Shown piece after piece: positions 10,585-21,127 of a stretch of DNA of 64,000 nucleotides. The first letter of the stretch is position 1; each line of letters begins with the position of its first letter. Origin of the DNA: Ampullaceana balthica (taxonomy: Eukaryota > Mollusca > Gastropoda > Lymnaeidae). The DNA lies in the NCBI GenBank assembly GCA_944989445.1, contig CALYLW010000430.1, positions 124,709 through 188,708 on the forward strand. The letters are read 5' to 3'. The translations under genes and the position numbers were made by a program. Below the pieces are notes generated by a model, which did no database searches, had not been told where the DNA came from, and saw nothing but the letters and a program-made list of their open reading frames with translations.

Positions 10585-10669
10585 GCAACAGTTATGGTGT
10601 TTTTACCAGACCCAGAAGTCAACCATCTTTTTGTATTAGACAAGACTGGAACTAATGTCCCTGCTTCAT
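10585..10669 (+). CDS. possible cadherin-gene exon K
   Basis: An open segment after CTATTCTGAAG encodes TVMVFLPDPEVNHLFVLDKT and stops being open soon after. A donor at GTGCTA (10670) leaves one base over, which is exactly what exon L needs at its start. The donor and pyrimidine tract are weak, so the call rests on phase compatibility and on a faint F-V-L-D-K-T-G similarity to second-half modules. Confidence 0.4.
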
Positions 10670-10941
10670 GTGCTATAAGAAAAAGTTGATTCATTTTTGA
10701 TGTTTTATTAATTTATTTCAAAATAATTTTGTTTTTAAAAAAAATCATTTGTGTTAATTTTCTTAAATGTTGCTACTTATTAAAAGTATGGTAATTTGCT
10801 AAAGGAAATTTAGTCTACATTCAAGGCTATTTTCTATACCAAATTTGGTAATTTTTAAATTGATTAATTATTACATATTAAGGGAAGATTTTGTAAAAAT
10901 GATAATTGAAGAATAATTTTGTGTGGCTTTTTACATTTTAG

Positions 10942-11081
10942 CCCAGCCTGATGGTTTTGCAAGTTTTTTTGATACAAAGATGACTTCAGCTAGTGGCCAG
11001 TTGTACAAATGTAGCATCACAAAATCTTCTAGCGTAAACTGGAATAAATTCAACTTTACACTTTTGGAGATTGCTGTAGAG
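10942..11081 (+). CDS. possible cadherin-gene exon L
   Basis: A 140-bp exon between TTACATTTTAG and GTAATG begins with two bases of a split codon and ends in phase 0. It encodes QPDGFASFFDTKMTSASG, LYKCSITKSSS and FNFTLLEIAVE. No domain is recognised; it is probably juxtamembrane extracellular sequence if the gene model holds. Confidence 0.5.
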
Positions 11082-11442
11082 GTAATGTTTATTTTATTTT
11101 GACTGACCATATTTCATAACATATAATGAAAGAATTATGTTCTAAATTAGTTCTGATTGAATGTCTAATGAGTTTTGATAGTTCTATTATATATAGTGTG
11201 TAGATAGATTTACTTCCACCCAGTTATGGGTTAGATATTATTCACTTTTTCTTCCAAAATACACTTACCATTGAAAATGCTTGTCGATTGGTCCAACATG
11301 ATGCACTTCCAAATCAGCACCTGTCAAGTGCCAATATGCCAGATATTTTTACAAATTTTACAGTTGGTTAGTCTTAATAATCCTTTATTAATGCATGAAT
11401 GCAACATAATACCATAACCTTTTGCCTTATTTAATTTTAGAT

Positions 11443-11826
11443 ATTACAGAAGTTCCTTCTGTACTTAAGATTATTGCCTCCTATGCTCATCCATGGTTTA
11501 CATCTAATGTTGCATTTTTATTAGAGTTTTGAATGTTGATAGTGTGTTAGATTTCCTGTTTTTTTTCAGGCAACACATTTCATGCCTGAATTCCAGACAG
11601 GAAGAAGGAAAATCTGTATGTGTCTGTTCTTGCATATGGAATATTAATTCTTTTATCCCTTAAGTATTATTTGAGTGGTGCATTAGATTATTGTTGTGCT
11701 GTATTTCCAAGTGAGAATTTATTGCCTCATGTATTATTACTACTTTGCTCTTTGTTCTTCAATCCTATAGTTTTTCTAGGTTTAGTTATTTCACTGACAG
11801 TGTCAATTTTGAGTATTCTCCAGTAA
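11443..11826 (-). mobile_element. 5'-truncated CR1-like LINE copy in intron
   Basis: The sequence parallels 32010-32400 over its whole length: the tail (GATTATTGCCTCCTATGCTC), the 3' UTR (TTTTATTAGAG, CAGGCAACACATTTCATGCC) and part of the C-terminal coding end (TATTACTACTTTGCTCTTTG). It is antisense to the cadherin gene. Confidence 0.85.
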
Positions 11827-12163
11827 AGCTTTTTAAATATTTTGTTATGGTTTATAATGTTGTAATTAATTAATCTTCTTTTATTTTTTTAAATATTGCT
11901 TTAAGTTATTCTAAAATGTTATAGTATTGAATATTTATTGACATTTTTTAATTAAAAAATATCACAATCATGACCATAGCAATAAATTTTAATGGTCAAG
12001 ATCAAAGGAAAATTAATTAAAATTTAAAAAATATATATATTAAAGAATAATTTCTTCTACTACCATGAGGTTTTAGGATCATTTTTCTTTTTATTTTTTC
12101 ACCAACAGGTATAAACGCCATTTTATTAACACAAAAATGCTTTTTTAAAATACTTTAAAAATA

Positions 12164-12680
12164 CAGTGGTACCTCTAGATACGAATGCTTCAAGATACAA
12201 AAGGGCAATGGAAGGTTTTTTGTTCCAAGATATGTAAGGCCACTATAAGAAATTTTTGTTCCAAGATATGAAAAAATCCAAGATACGAAAAAATGCACAA
12301 GTGCCAAAACTGGAAATAACGTGACATCATTCAAATTGCCACTAACAGTTCTGCTCTCCTATTGGTCAATTCAAGCCCCATTGCTTTGTTAAATATAAAA
12401 GTACACATTTGCATACATATCATTTTTCATTTATTTTATTTTGTTTTCATTGTTTTATTATTATTTATTTATTTGTTTTATAATGTGTACTTTTAAGGAT
12501 TGAAGAATCCTTCTTTGTTTTTCCATAGGTTACCATGATATTTTCCATTTTTAGTGTTTTTTCTGTGTGGCTTGGAACGGATTAGGTATTTTACATGTTA
12601 ATCTTTGTTTGAGATATGAAAGATCAAAGATGTGAAATCCAACCCGGAACGGATTAATTTCATATCTCAAGAAAGCACTG
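12164..12680. mobile_element. TA-flanked MITE with CAGTGGTACC ends
   Basis: TA at 12162-12163 and 12681-12682 flank a 517-bp element that starts CAGTGGTACCTC and ends GAAAGCACTG. Inside, both arms carry diverged repeats of AAGATATGAAA and of AACGGATTA. The TA duplication suggests a Tc1/mariner-type MITE; no transposase sequence is present. Confidence 0.7.
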
Positions 12681-12734
12681 TATATGTTTATATTCTACTA
12701 AGTTCAAAATTTCTATTTGCATTTTCTTTTACAG

Positions 12735-12816
12735 ATTGGCCAGCAATCAGCAAACACTCAAATGAACTTTGCCACTGTTATAAAACTGGCTAAAACTAGT
12801 TTTGTACAACAAAAAT
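12735..12816 (+). CDS. possible cadherin-gene exon M
   Basis: An 82-bp exon between CTTTTACAG and GTAAGT starts in phase 0, as exon L requires, and leaves one base over. It encodes IGQQSANTQMNFATVIKLAK. Both splice sites are strong. No domain is recognised. Confidence 0.5.
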
Positions 12817-13350
12817 GTAAGTAGCATACAAAGGATTTATTTTAAAGTGTTCATTGAATTTTTCTTTATATTTGATTGAAATTTTAGTGACACATTAATT
12901 AATTATTCAGATAATTGGGTGGGGGAGGGGCGGAAGTTGTGTTGTGTCTTCATCCATATTGACATAATGTTCTTCTTAGTTCTTATAAATATGCAGCTGG
13001 GTGTTCTAATCCCCTGATGTTACAGTTCATTTTAAATGTTTTAATCATTTATTTTTGAAAAATATTTTCCTTAGAAACCATACACCACTTTTAAATAAAT
13101 ATATCTTATTTCTTATTTATCATTATATAAATGACCCTAAGAGATCAAGTAGTCTCAAAATAATAGATGAAATTATAAATATACTTTATTGAGGGGGTGT
13201 GTGTGTTAAGGAGGTGGACATAATAAGGCTTTTTGCATGCAGTTAGTTTTGTTTCTTAATAATTTAATTTAAATTTTTCTTTTAATAACTGTAACTTTTG
13301 AATAGATATTCAAAAGTTCCCTAAATTGAATTTTCCCATAACATATAATT
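12817..13350. other. intron stretch, low complexity patches only
   Basis: Contains a G-rich patch (12920-12940) and a GT-rich patch (13190-13205). No gene or defined repeat was seen. Confidence 0.5.
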
Positions 13351-13583
13351 TAGGGTTGCGTAAATTAACGATTAATATCTCAATTAATTTTTAAATTTTT
13401 TTAAAGTATTAAATTATTTTTTAACGATTATTCGACCCATCACTTACAAATAATTGGAAGTCAAAAAGTTAAAAAAAATAAATAAAAAATAGCGTATGAT
13501 AAATAATAAATTTTCTGACCACAACACGAACATTTAGGTTTTAAACTATTGACTGACGGGAATGTTCAAAATGCTGATAAAGT

Positions 13584-13883
13584 TTGCCTACCATGGCTCT
13601 AACAATTCGCCTACTTATCAAACCAAATGAAAAGTGTATTAAGCTAAAGGAAGTAATGGAGTCTGTCTCAGAGAAGGAAAATGATGACAGATCTTCTGAT
13701 GAATTTGTGCGTTACAAAATAGAGATGAAAGTTCCTGAATCCATTAACCCTCTACAATGGTGGAAACTTAATGAACACCGATATCCGATAATGGCATTCC
13801 TTGCCAAAACCGTTTTGTGCATACCAGTTACCTCAGTTCCATGTGAATCATTTTTCAGCTCGGCTGGATATATTGTCAGTTAG
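13584..13883 (+). pseudogene. hAT transposase C-terminal (dimerisation) remnant
   Basis: The reading frame holds NPLQWWKLNEHRYPIMAFLA, then IPVTSVPCESFFSSAGYIVS, the hallmark hAT C-terminal dimerisation motif (W-W, R-Y-P, S-V-P-x-E-x-x-F-S-x-A-G). It is cut by the insertion at 13895. The continuation LEPNNVNTLVFLRCWLKDEI lies beyond it at about 16425-16485, in another frame. The upstream catalytic part is missing. Confidence 0.88.
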
Positions 13884-13894
13884 ACCCTCTAATC

Positions 13895-16413
13895 CAGGGG
13901 TTCCTAACCGGTGGTGCATGCACCCCCAAGGGGTGCATGGGCAGGTTCCAGGGGGTGCATGAACCATTCAGAGAAAAAAAAAGAAAAAGAGGAAGAAAAA
14001 AAAAGGAAAAAAAGAAAGAAAAACTGATAATCTGAAAATGTAAGCCATAAGTAGGCATGCCGCATTAAAGGGCGCCCATATACAACCTTTTCATATACAA
14101 CTTTTTTTTATACTCGTTTGCTCATCGTTCTGCGCATGTCGAATATTGATGGAAAAACTTTTTTGTAAAATGAACGGTTCTGTCTACATGTTCCTCGGAA
14201 TTGCGTGTTTTAAGTCACAGTTTTCTAAAAATAATTTAAATTTGTCATCACATACGTCAGATATATGTCTTCCGGTGATCCTCTAACTGTTTTGAGAGGA
14301 TGTAAACGTTGGGATATTTTTCCTTCACTTTTATTGCTCGTTACGCTGCAAAGCTCTTAAAAACGTTAATTATAAGCCCTTATTTATCATTGAAACCTAA
14401 AATCTTGAGTTGAGCATCCAATTCCCGTCATTAAAAACATCCACTTCGTCAGTTAAAAATTTTCCTGTGACTGGTATGACTTTCCGATTGTCATCACCCC
14501 CTCAAAATCGTTAATAAACAATAAAAAAGAGAGACAGAGATGGAACACAAAAGCCTCAGTGCTTCCTCTGTTGAAAAATCCTGTACAATGACGACATGAA
14601 GCCTGTTAGACTCCGATTGCACTTGGAGAAAGCCCATCCATCCAATTCCAAGGACAGTGTTGAGGTCTTCAAGCAGAAGAGAGCTCGCTTCTTGACCTCA
14701 GGTACCTTACCCAAGCTTTGATTTTCTTTGTCACAGAAACCTGCACTGGAGGCATCATTCAATGTTGCATATCTTATTGCAAAGAACAAGAAGCCCCACA
14801 CCATTGGAGAACTTTTGTGAAGACTTGTGCTCTGGAGACGGTGAAACTCATGTGTGGTCACCAGCAGAGGAAGCAGGTTGAGAAAGTTCCTTTGTCCAAT
14901 GACACTATTCATTCCAGGATTAGTGACATGGCTGCAGACATTCTGGATCAAGTCTTGTGCGAAATGAGAAGCAGTCCTTTTCCATTTAGCATGCAGCTGG
15001 ATGAATCCACAGATGTAGCACAATGCAGTCAGATTCTTGTATTTGTGAGATATGTTCTCAGTGGATTGCTGAAGGAAGAATTTCTCTTTTGTAAGCCACT
15101 CCTAGCTACTACCAAAGCTGCTGATGTGCTGCAGCTAGTCAGGGCATTCTTCATTGAAAACCAGTTAGACAGGACTTCAATAATTTCTTCAATTTGCACA
15201 GGTGGTGCTCCCTCCATGCTCGGTACTAAGTCAGGATTTTCATTACTGGTAAAGCAAGAAGCTCCAGATATTGTCACTACACACTGTATCCTTCATCGTC
15301 AGGCCCTGGCATTCAAAACTCTACCTCCAACCTTGAAGTCAGTTCTTTCTACTGCAGTCCAAGTTGTAAAGTTTATCCGCTCACATGCCTTGAACCATTG
15401 CCTCTTCAAGTTGTTCTGTCAGGAGGTGGTCTCTGAGCTTGAAGTTCTGCTCTATCACAATGAGGTGCGCTGGTTGTCCAGGGGACGGATACTTTCTCGG
15501 TCAGTAGAACTGAGAGTAGAGCTTGCCATTTTCTTGCGAGGAAAAGAGAGTGACCTTGCTTACAAGTTTGACTGTCCAAATTTCATTCATTACTTGGCAT
15601 ACCTGGCTGACATCTTCACCATCTTGAATGAGTTGAACACATCTCTCCAAGGACCTGCTGTGACTGTAATGGATCCTACTGAAAGTTTGCAAGCCTACCT
15701 TAACAAAGTGCCACTATTCCAAAGACGATTAGAAAAGTCCAATTTGGCCAACTTTCTACTCTTTGATGAAGTTGTAATATCTGGTGCAGAAGGAAGCACT
15801 GAAGGCTCACTGCCTGACAACATCAAAGGGGAAATTTGGGAGCACCTTTCAACATTGCAAATGTCCTTTGATGGGTATTTCTGTCAAAAAATTGCAAGGA
15901 CCTTTGGATTCGCAATCCTTTTATCTGTGACTTGGACAACATTGATGACAGTGACCTTGCTAAAGATGACCTGATTGATTTGAGAACCAGAGAAGTACTG
16001 AGGAGTGCCTTCAGTTGCAATACCTTGATTGAATTTTGGTTCGCCCAGCTAGATTTCTACCCACAACTAGCAAAGAGGGCAGTACTGACACTCCTTCCAT
16101 TTGCCACAACCTATCTCTGTGAAGCAGGATTCTCCACATCTTTTACGATTAAAACTAAGGAAAGGAATAAGTTGAATGCAGAGGATGACATGAGAGTTCC
16201 TTTGTCCAAAACAGTCCCCAGATTTAAATCGCTGATTGATCATAAGAAGCAGCAGATCTCTCACTAAATTCCCTGTTGCCTATGGCCAAAACTGTTGTGT
16301 TCCTAAAATAAACATAGTTTAGTATGCATTTTCTGCAAGTTTCACGAGGGGGTGCATGAACTTTTTTAGGCATCTGAAGGTGTGCATGGACCCCAAAAGG
16401 TTAGGAACCACTG
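13895..16413 (+). mobile_element. younger hAT element (BED-type), 2.5 kb
   Basis: A perfect 8-bp duplication CTCTAATC (13887-13894 and 16414-16421) flanks termini CAGGGGTTCCTAACCGGTGG and AGGTTAGGAACCACTG. Subterminal GGGGGTGCATG words recur inside both ends. It inserted into the older hAT between codons of the dimerisation domain. Its 14060-14290 part is similar, in reverse, to 30200-30330. Confidence 0.92.
14550..16267 (+). pseudogene. BED-type hAT transposase pseudogene
   Basis: The N-terminal zinc-finger remnant (MKPVRLRLHLEKAHPSN, preceded by PQCFLC) lies at about 14560-14690. The conserved segment ASFNVAYLIAKNKKPHTIGE follows, then after a frameshift KVPLSNDTIHSRISDMA and FSMQLDESTDVAQCSQILVF, with the first catalytic Asp. 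NEVRWLSRGRIL and a C-terminal dimerisation part (LPFATTYLCEAGFSTS, KTKERNKLNAEDDMRVPLSK) end at 16267. At least three frame breaks (near 14720, 14820 and 15930) make it non-functional. The nearest relatives known to me are the SCAND3/ZBED5-like hAT transposases. Confidence 0.9.
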
Positions 16414-16871
16414 CTCTAATCACTTGAACCAAATAATGTGAACACACTTGTCTTTTTGCGTTGTTGGTTAAAAGATGAAATATAAAGAAAAAATTCCAGT
16501 GTTATTTAGGTTTTCAACAAGAACGATTAATAAGTGTTACTTATGACATCATAAATTTTAATTTTTGGCTTTAATTGAAATTAACGATCAATTAATCATT
16601 ACTTTGTCAAAAGTAGACAAGTACATTTAAATTAATCGTTAACTGCCCTAATATTATTATAATGTAATAGATTTATTATGGTTATTAAAATGTTATAATA
16701 GATAAATGTAAAATAATAACCTTAAAGTACTAGTATTGAGATAAGTAGAAGAAATTTTCAACTAAAATAATTTTATGTAATTGAAAGTGCATGTTAAAAT
16801 TAGCATGATGTAAAAGCCTTTTCGAGACGATGGAATAGTTTTTAGACTTTCGATATCATTTGAATGAAAAG

Positions 16872-16911
16872 ATGGTGATTTTTTCAAGATGAACAAATGG
16901 AACAAGGCCGT
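16872..16911 (+). CDS. tentative cadherin-gene exon N (40 bp)
   Basis: A 40-bp segment between GAATGAAAAG and GTAAGT would complete the split codon left by exon M and leave two bases for the next exon. It encodes GDFFKMNKWNKA. It is supported only by phase and a strong donor. Confidence 0.28.
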
Positions 16912-17125
16912 GTAAGTTAACAAAAATAATTTTCAGATTATTATTTAATTATTAAAAAGCTTAATAAAATCATTATACAGCTTAAAATTTAACATCTTAC
17001 CATATGTATTCTTTTCATTGTCTATCTCTGGGTAATAAAATAAATGAATATTGTATAAAAAATGATCATTGACCTACTCATTAACAGTTAACAACTAATT
17101 ATACATTTCTCTTTGTATTTTTCAG

Positions 17126-17219
17126 GATCGCTGATGAATTATTTAATCATTTCGGCAAGCAGTTGTTGAGCTTTTTGTACATAATTTCAATTTTGCTGTT
17201 TTCAAAAGATACAATTTGA
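17126..17219 (+). CDS. tentative cadherin-gene terminal exon O
   Basis: After the strong acceptor TTGTATTTTTCAG, in the phase demanded by exon N, the sequence reads IADELFNHFGKQ, then LLSFLYIISILLFSK, and stops at 17217-17219. The 12-residue hydrophobic run could be a short membrane segment, but no cytoplasmic tail follows. It may instead be a truncated or chance frame. Confidence 0.28.
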
Positions 17220-17613
17220 TCAAGATTGATATACTGGGTGTTACGTTAGTGCTTTCACATTTACAGTATTGAATTTAAACTTATTTAACTAAAGAAAACA
17301 TGTATACATAATCTAAAATAGGTGATTGTATAAAATTTTAATTAACATATTCACAGGAAATTAAATTAAAATTATGTGATTCAAGTAGACAACAGATAAA
17401 AGTAGAATTTATTTTTTAGGGGGTAAAAAACGATTTTTAAAAAACGTTCTCCGTACACCTTTAAATATTTAGGTACACGAACACTTTTGAAGGAAAAATA
17501 AAAATACTAATGACATACATATTTTGTGAATTGAACACATTGTTCAAATATAATGGAGGTTAAAACTATGGAAAGGTTAATTAAAATATTAAGATACAAT
17601 CATATCCCGAGGG
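17220..17613. other. AT-rich stretch, no feature
   Basis: Nothing recognisable. No clear AATAAA signal follows the tentative last exon. Confidence 0.5.
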
Positions 17614-17902
17614 ACTGTCTTGTCTTATCTATACAGACGCTCCTTCTATGCCGAAGATAATTGCGTCAACAGACCATGACAGATGACCTGTTGGCAAGTG
17701 AAGCAGCGTTCACAGGCCACGGCTTTGTGGGTTCCACGCATTACCCAGCCGCATAACTAGTGTTAGGTACCCATTTGGAGCTGGGTGACTCAGGGACGCC
17801 CTAGGCCCCGGGAACAAATCCTTGCCTTTTCACGGAATCGAGCCCGTGACCATCGGTACGCCAGTCGAGCGCGCTGCCACTCGACCACTGCGCCCCCTGG
17901 GA
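17614..17902 (-). mobile_element. tRNA-derived SINE with LINE-like tail
   Basis: On the - strand the 5' part has an A-box-like TGGTCGAGTGGCAGCGCGC and a B-box-like GTCACGGGCTCGATTCC. A body of about 150 bp follows, then a tail with GACGCAATTATCTTCGGCAT and GGAGCGTCTGTATAG plus AGATAAGACAAGACAG. That tail matches the 3' end of the LINE at 31995-36930. GGGACT at both edges is a possible target duplication. A second copy lies at 38741-38976. Confidence 0.88.
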
Positions 17903-18162
17903 CTAATATTATATAATATTGTGAAAATACACTCAGATTCATACTTGATATGAAAATGTGTGTCTAAATTTCAAGTTTTAGGGACCGTCCATAAATGACG
18001 TCACGCGCCTAGGGGAGAGGGAGGTCAAGCATTTGTGACGATGTGCCAACAGGGGGAGGGGGGGTTAAAGAAATGTGACGTCACATCAACAAATCGCAAA
18101 ACTTTAAATACAATTTCCACTTAACTAAGTCATTGCCTGCAATTTATTTAAAGACGTTTTAA

Positions 18163-18328
18163 TAGGGTTGCCAGGTGGCTGTCTCAAAAATACCGGTCAC
18201 TAGTGTCGAAATTTGTCGATGGCACAATATTTAAAAGTAAAATGTCCGGTATTGCTTCCATTTTTCCACTGGACAAATAACGATAATACCCGACAGTCCG
18301 GTACAAAACCGGACATCTGGCAACCCTA
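18163..18328. mobile_element. short hAT-type MITE
   Basis: CGTTTTAA duplicates on both sides. The ends read TAGGGTTGCCAG and CTGGCAACCCTA, and CCGGTA/CCGGACA text recurs inside. It is 166 bp and non-coding. Confidence 0.88.
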
Positions 18329-18358
18329 CGTTTTAAATAGCTTCACTCGTCTTACGAT

Positions 18359-19319
18359 TAGACCTGTCAACGGGTACCCGTTGCCAGGCAATTACCCGGG
18401 TAGTAAAATCGCGCCGGGGTACCCGTGAAAATGTGGCTGCAACGTCTATATTCTATAATAACAACGGTGGCCAAAATGCGACTCTTATGTGTTCATATTA
18501 CGGCTCGCGAAAATTTATCAAATACAATTTTTTTTAAAAATAACACGATAATGCTTGAGAAGTATCGGTCAAAGGGAAATAAAATAAAGTTCCGACAAAC
18601 TACAAGGTATTTTGATACAACTTTTTTCCTCTGAGCATGAAAATAAATCGTAAAACACAAAAACAGATTTAGGCTCTTTGAATTAATCAATTACAGGAAG
18701 TTAACGAGTCTTTGAAATACGCCTATATCATTTCGTTACCAGTTGAGACGAGGCAATGTTGTTGTTTTTTGTTTTGTTTTTTTAAATCTACCCCCCCCCC
18801 TTTTTTTTTCTATCCCTTTCTCCACTCCTATCGCGACCATATTAAAAAAATTACCTAGTCTAAAAAAAATTTAAGTATAATTTTAGTTGTTCAAAGATAT
18901 TGAACAACAGCAATTTATGTAGTATTGTACAAAAATGGATTCTGTGCAACTTTGCTCACAAATTTTTTTACTTTGCACTCGAACCAACGAACCTTAGAGG
19001 GAACATTGACCACCGCCTAGCGGACATTAACATTCAAGCTGCTGGGCCCTGTAACCTGACTGAACGTTAAGTCATTGTTTGTTTGAAAGTTCAGTTTACT
19101 GTCGTTGTAGTTTATGAGTATGGCGAATGCATTTACAGCAGGAATAAAAGTTTGTAGCGCACAATAGTATGTTTTTGGAAGTATGCTGTTAGCTACTGTG
19201 TGAAATGAGGTGCATGGGTGGTGGTTAGGTTGCATTTTATAGCTGTCATGACCGCGAAAATTATGCGGTGTTTTGGACGAGTACCCGTGAAGCATTTTAA
19301 AAAAATATTGACAGCCCTA
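18359..19319. mobile_element. hAT-type MITE with TGTCAA ends
   Basis: It starts TAGACCTGTCAACGGGTACC and ends TTGACAGCCCTA. The flanks CTTACGAT and GTGACGAT agree at 6 of 8 positions. Sister copies of the host element have TTACGAT at this spot without an insertion, which supports the junction. A patch at 18460-18500 resembles the MITE at 25871-26078. A poly-C/poly-T run lies at 18790-18810. Confidence 0.65.
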
Positions 19320-19454
19320 GTGACGATTAGGGATGTACCGGATTTCGGCTCCGGCAAATCCGGAATCAGCCCATTTTCACAAAACCGGCTCCGACTTCGG
19401 CTCTAGCGGTATTTCACTTCAAAAATCCGGCCAAATTCGGCTGGCCACTATGGC

Positions 19455-19458
<4 letters not shown>

Positions 19459-19524
<66 letters not shown>
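19459..19524. repeat. (TA)n microsatellite, target of Helitron
   Basis: An uninterrupted TA run of about 33 units ends exactly where the Helitron 3' terminus starts. Confidence 0.97.
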
Positions 19525-19525
<1 letters not shown>

Positions 19526-20384
19526 TAGGTTGTTCTGGGGCGCTTACGGCGCCCACTTTTTTCAAAAGCCCAAGTAACTTACTTGAATGTTATTGATTGC
19601 GTTCGAATCAATGTGTCCGACGACCAAAAATGGTATGTGAATGAGTTCATTAGAATGATTTATGTTTCTCAAAATTTCTCGATATACAACATTTCAAGTA
19701 AAGAAACGATCATCGTTGAGTAGTTGACCTTGCTGTGGGTTTGGCTCTATGTTGATCTTCACTTGAGAAGAATTTCGAGAACGGTATAAGGCCACATAAA
19801 GTTGGCTATGCGAGATCAACGATGTTTGAAGACTTATTCCAACGTGTTCGTAAAACTGACCCTGGCTTTTGTTGATTGTAATGGCGTATGCCGGAATGAT
19901 AGGCAATTGTCGACGACGCAAGATGAATGGCAATGTAGTCTCAGTTGAGGAAACAAAATGTTATCTACTTCAACACAAATGCTGACGTCACATGTTCATG
20001 CATTGTTTGGGTAATTCCACTTTTAGCGTTACAGAATGAGTGAGCCTAAATGACTGTCATTAAAAATTCTGCACGAGCTGAACGTCAGCCAAACTATAAA
20101 GGGACATAATCAGCATAAATATCGAGAATATGCTGATTATGTCCCTTAGCGTTAACGTCAGTCAAACTATTAACGGCTCTTTTTACATCGTTCCCTTTTC
20201 CAAAATTAAAATATAAGCTCAAACAATGACGTCATATAATATTTTACGACGAGAAACACCACACGCTCTGTTAATCTCGAAAACAAAATGATTATGATTT
20301 TACCTCTATATTTTCAATTTAAAAATATGCTGATTATGTTCCTCAGCGTTACAGAATGAGTGACCTGGGCTTTTATATAGTAGA
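19525..20384 (-). mobile_element. short Helitron with both termini
   Basis: On the - strand it begins TCTACTATATAAAAG directly after an A. It ends with the hairpin GGGCGCCGTAAGCGCCC, eight bases and CTAG, directly before a T. These are the canonical Helitron ends (5'-TC, 3' hairpin plus CTRR, insertion between A and T). At 860 bp it keeps only the very end of the helicase. A 17-bp palindromic pair, AGGGACATAATCAGCAT and its complement, sits at 20099-20147. GCGTTACAGAATGAGTGA occurs twice (about 20026 and 20346), as if two 5' ends had been joined. Confidence 0.9.
19694..19933 (-). pseudogene. Helitron Pif1-like helicase C-terminal fragment
   Basis: The - strand frame reads LPIIPAYAITINKSQGQ, HVGISLQTSLISHSQLYVAL and YRSRNSSQVKI. 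This is the last conserved segment of Pif1-type helicases found in RepHel proteins (A-Y-A-x-T-I-x-K-S-Q-G-Q and S-H-x-Q-L-Y-V-A-L-S-R). The normal SR is YR here. The Rep domain and the rest of the helicase are missing. Confidence 0.92.
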
Positions 20385-20748
20385 TATAATGGCTCCGGCT
20401 CTGGCAAACTTGTAATCCGGTCATTTTTAAAAATCCGACTCCGGCTTCAGCCGAATTTCACTTCATAAATCTGTCCGAAACTGGCTCTGGCCGGATTTTT
20501 AAAAAAATGAATCCTGTACACCCCTAGTGACGATATTAAATAGATTGCAGACTTACAGAAATACAATGTATATATTTAAATGTAAAAAAAAAGACATTTG
20601 AAGCATGCTTATATTCAATTCGAAAATACGGCTTTTTTTATGTCAAAGGTTTTTGACGTAATATTGGAAGGGGGGTCTAAGTTTTTTTGACGAAGTGTGA
20701 CGAGGGGAGGTCAAAAATAGCGTGACGTCATTTATGGACGGCCCCTTA

Positions 20749-21127
20749 TTTACAATTTGGTCATTGTATCAGATTATATTCTAAAAAATGTATACCAACT
20801 ACAACTACAAGCACCTTTTCTAAATGTTTTATTGTTCTGTGATCCTACACGAAACACAAAATAGAAACACAATATAAAAAGAGCAAATTTCGTTTACATC
20901 AGGCTACACCCTAAAATGAGAAACAATTGACCATAAAATTACACAGGTATGTTTAAGTAAACAACCTATGTCCTATGTTATATCAAATTATTGACTAAGA
21001 TACTGCAAGAAAAAAATATTGCCTGATTATTTAAGTGACTATTGCTATCTACGGAACGACTAATGTATCCCATATGTCGATGAAACGGTTTAAATTTGAT
21101 AACAAATAAAAATAAAAAAGAGATGCA
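20749..21127. other. spacer without recognised feature
   Basis: AT-rich sequence. No gene, no element ends. Confidence 0.5.

Larger units (their letters stand above)
13351..16650 (+). mobile_element. older hAT element, split by a younger one
   Basis: The termini are TAGGGTTGCGTAAATTAACG and, on the other side, TTAATCGTTAACTGCCCTA, forming imperfect inverted repeats. The flanks are ATATAATT and ATATTATT, an 8-bp duplication with one mismatch, as expected for hAT. After removal of the insertion at 13895-16413 it is only about 0.8 kb and carries a C-terminal transposase fragment. Confidence 0.8.
19328..20526. mobile_element. hAT-type element carrying a Helitron
   Basis: A perfect 8-bp duplication GTGACGAT (19320-19327, 20527-20534) flanks ends TAGGGATGTACCGGAT and CCTGTACACCCCTA. 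Both arms are built from repeats of CCGGCTCCG/CCGGATTT type. It contains the TA microsatellite and Helitron below. Confidence 0.88.
17981..20745. mobile_element. PIF/Harbinger-like element copy 1, heavily nested
   Basis: Termini GGGACCGTCCATAAATGACG and GTGACGTCATTTATGGACGG are inverted, and TTA flanks both sides (17978-17980, 20746-20748). The TWA-type 3-bp duplication suggests PIF/Harbinger, but no transposase is present. After removal of the nested elements (18163-18328, 18359-19319, 19328-20526) it is about 440 bp, like copy 5. Confidence 0.85.

Noticed and set aside
14556..15023. Minus-strand frame of 155 codons
   Set aside because: Antisense shadow of the BED-type hAT transposase.
17800..17900. 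Functional tRNA gene on the - strand
   Set aside because: A- and B-box-like text is present, but the cloverleaf is not complete and the sequence continues into a SINE body and LINE-like tail.
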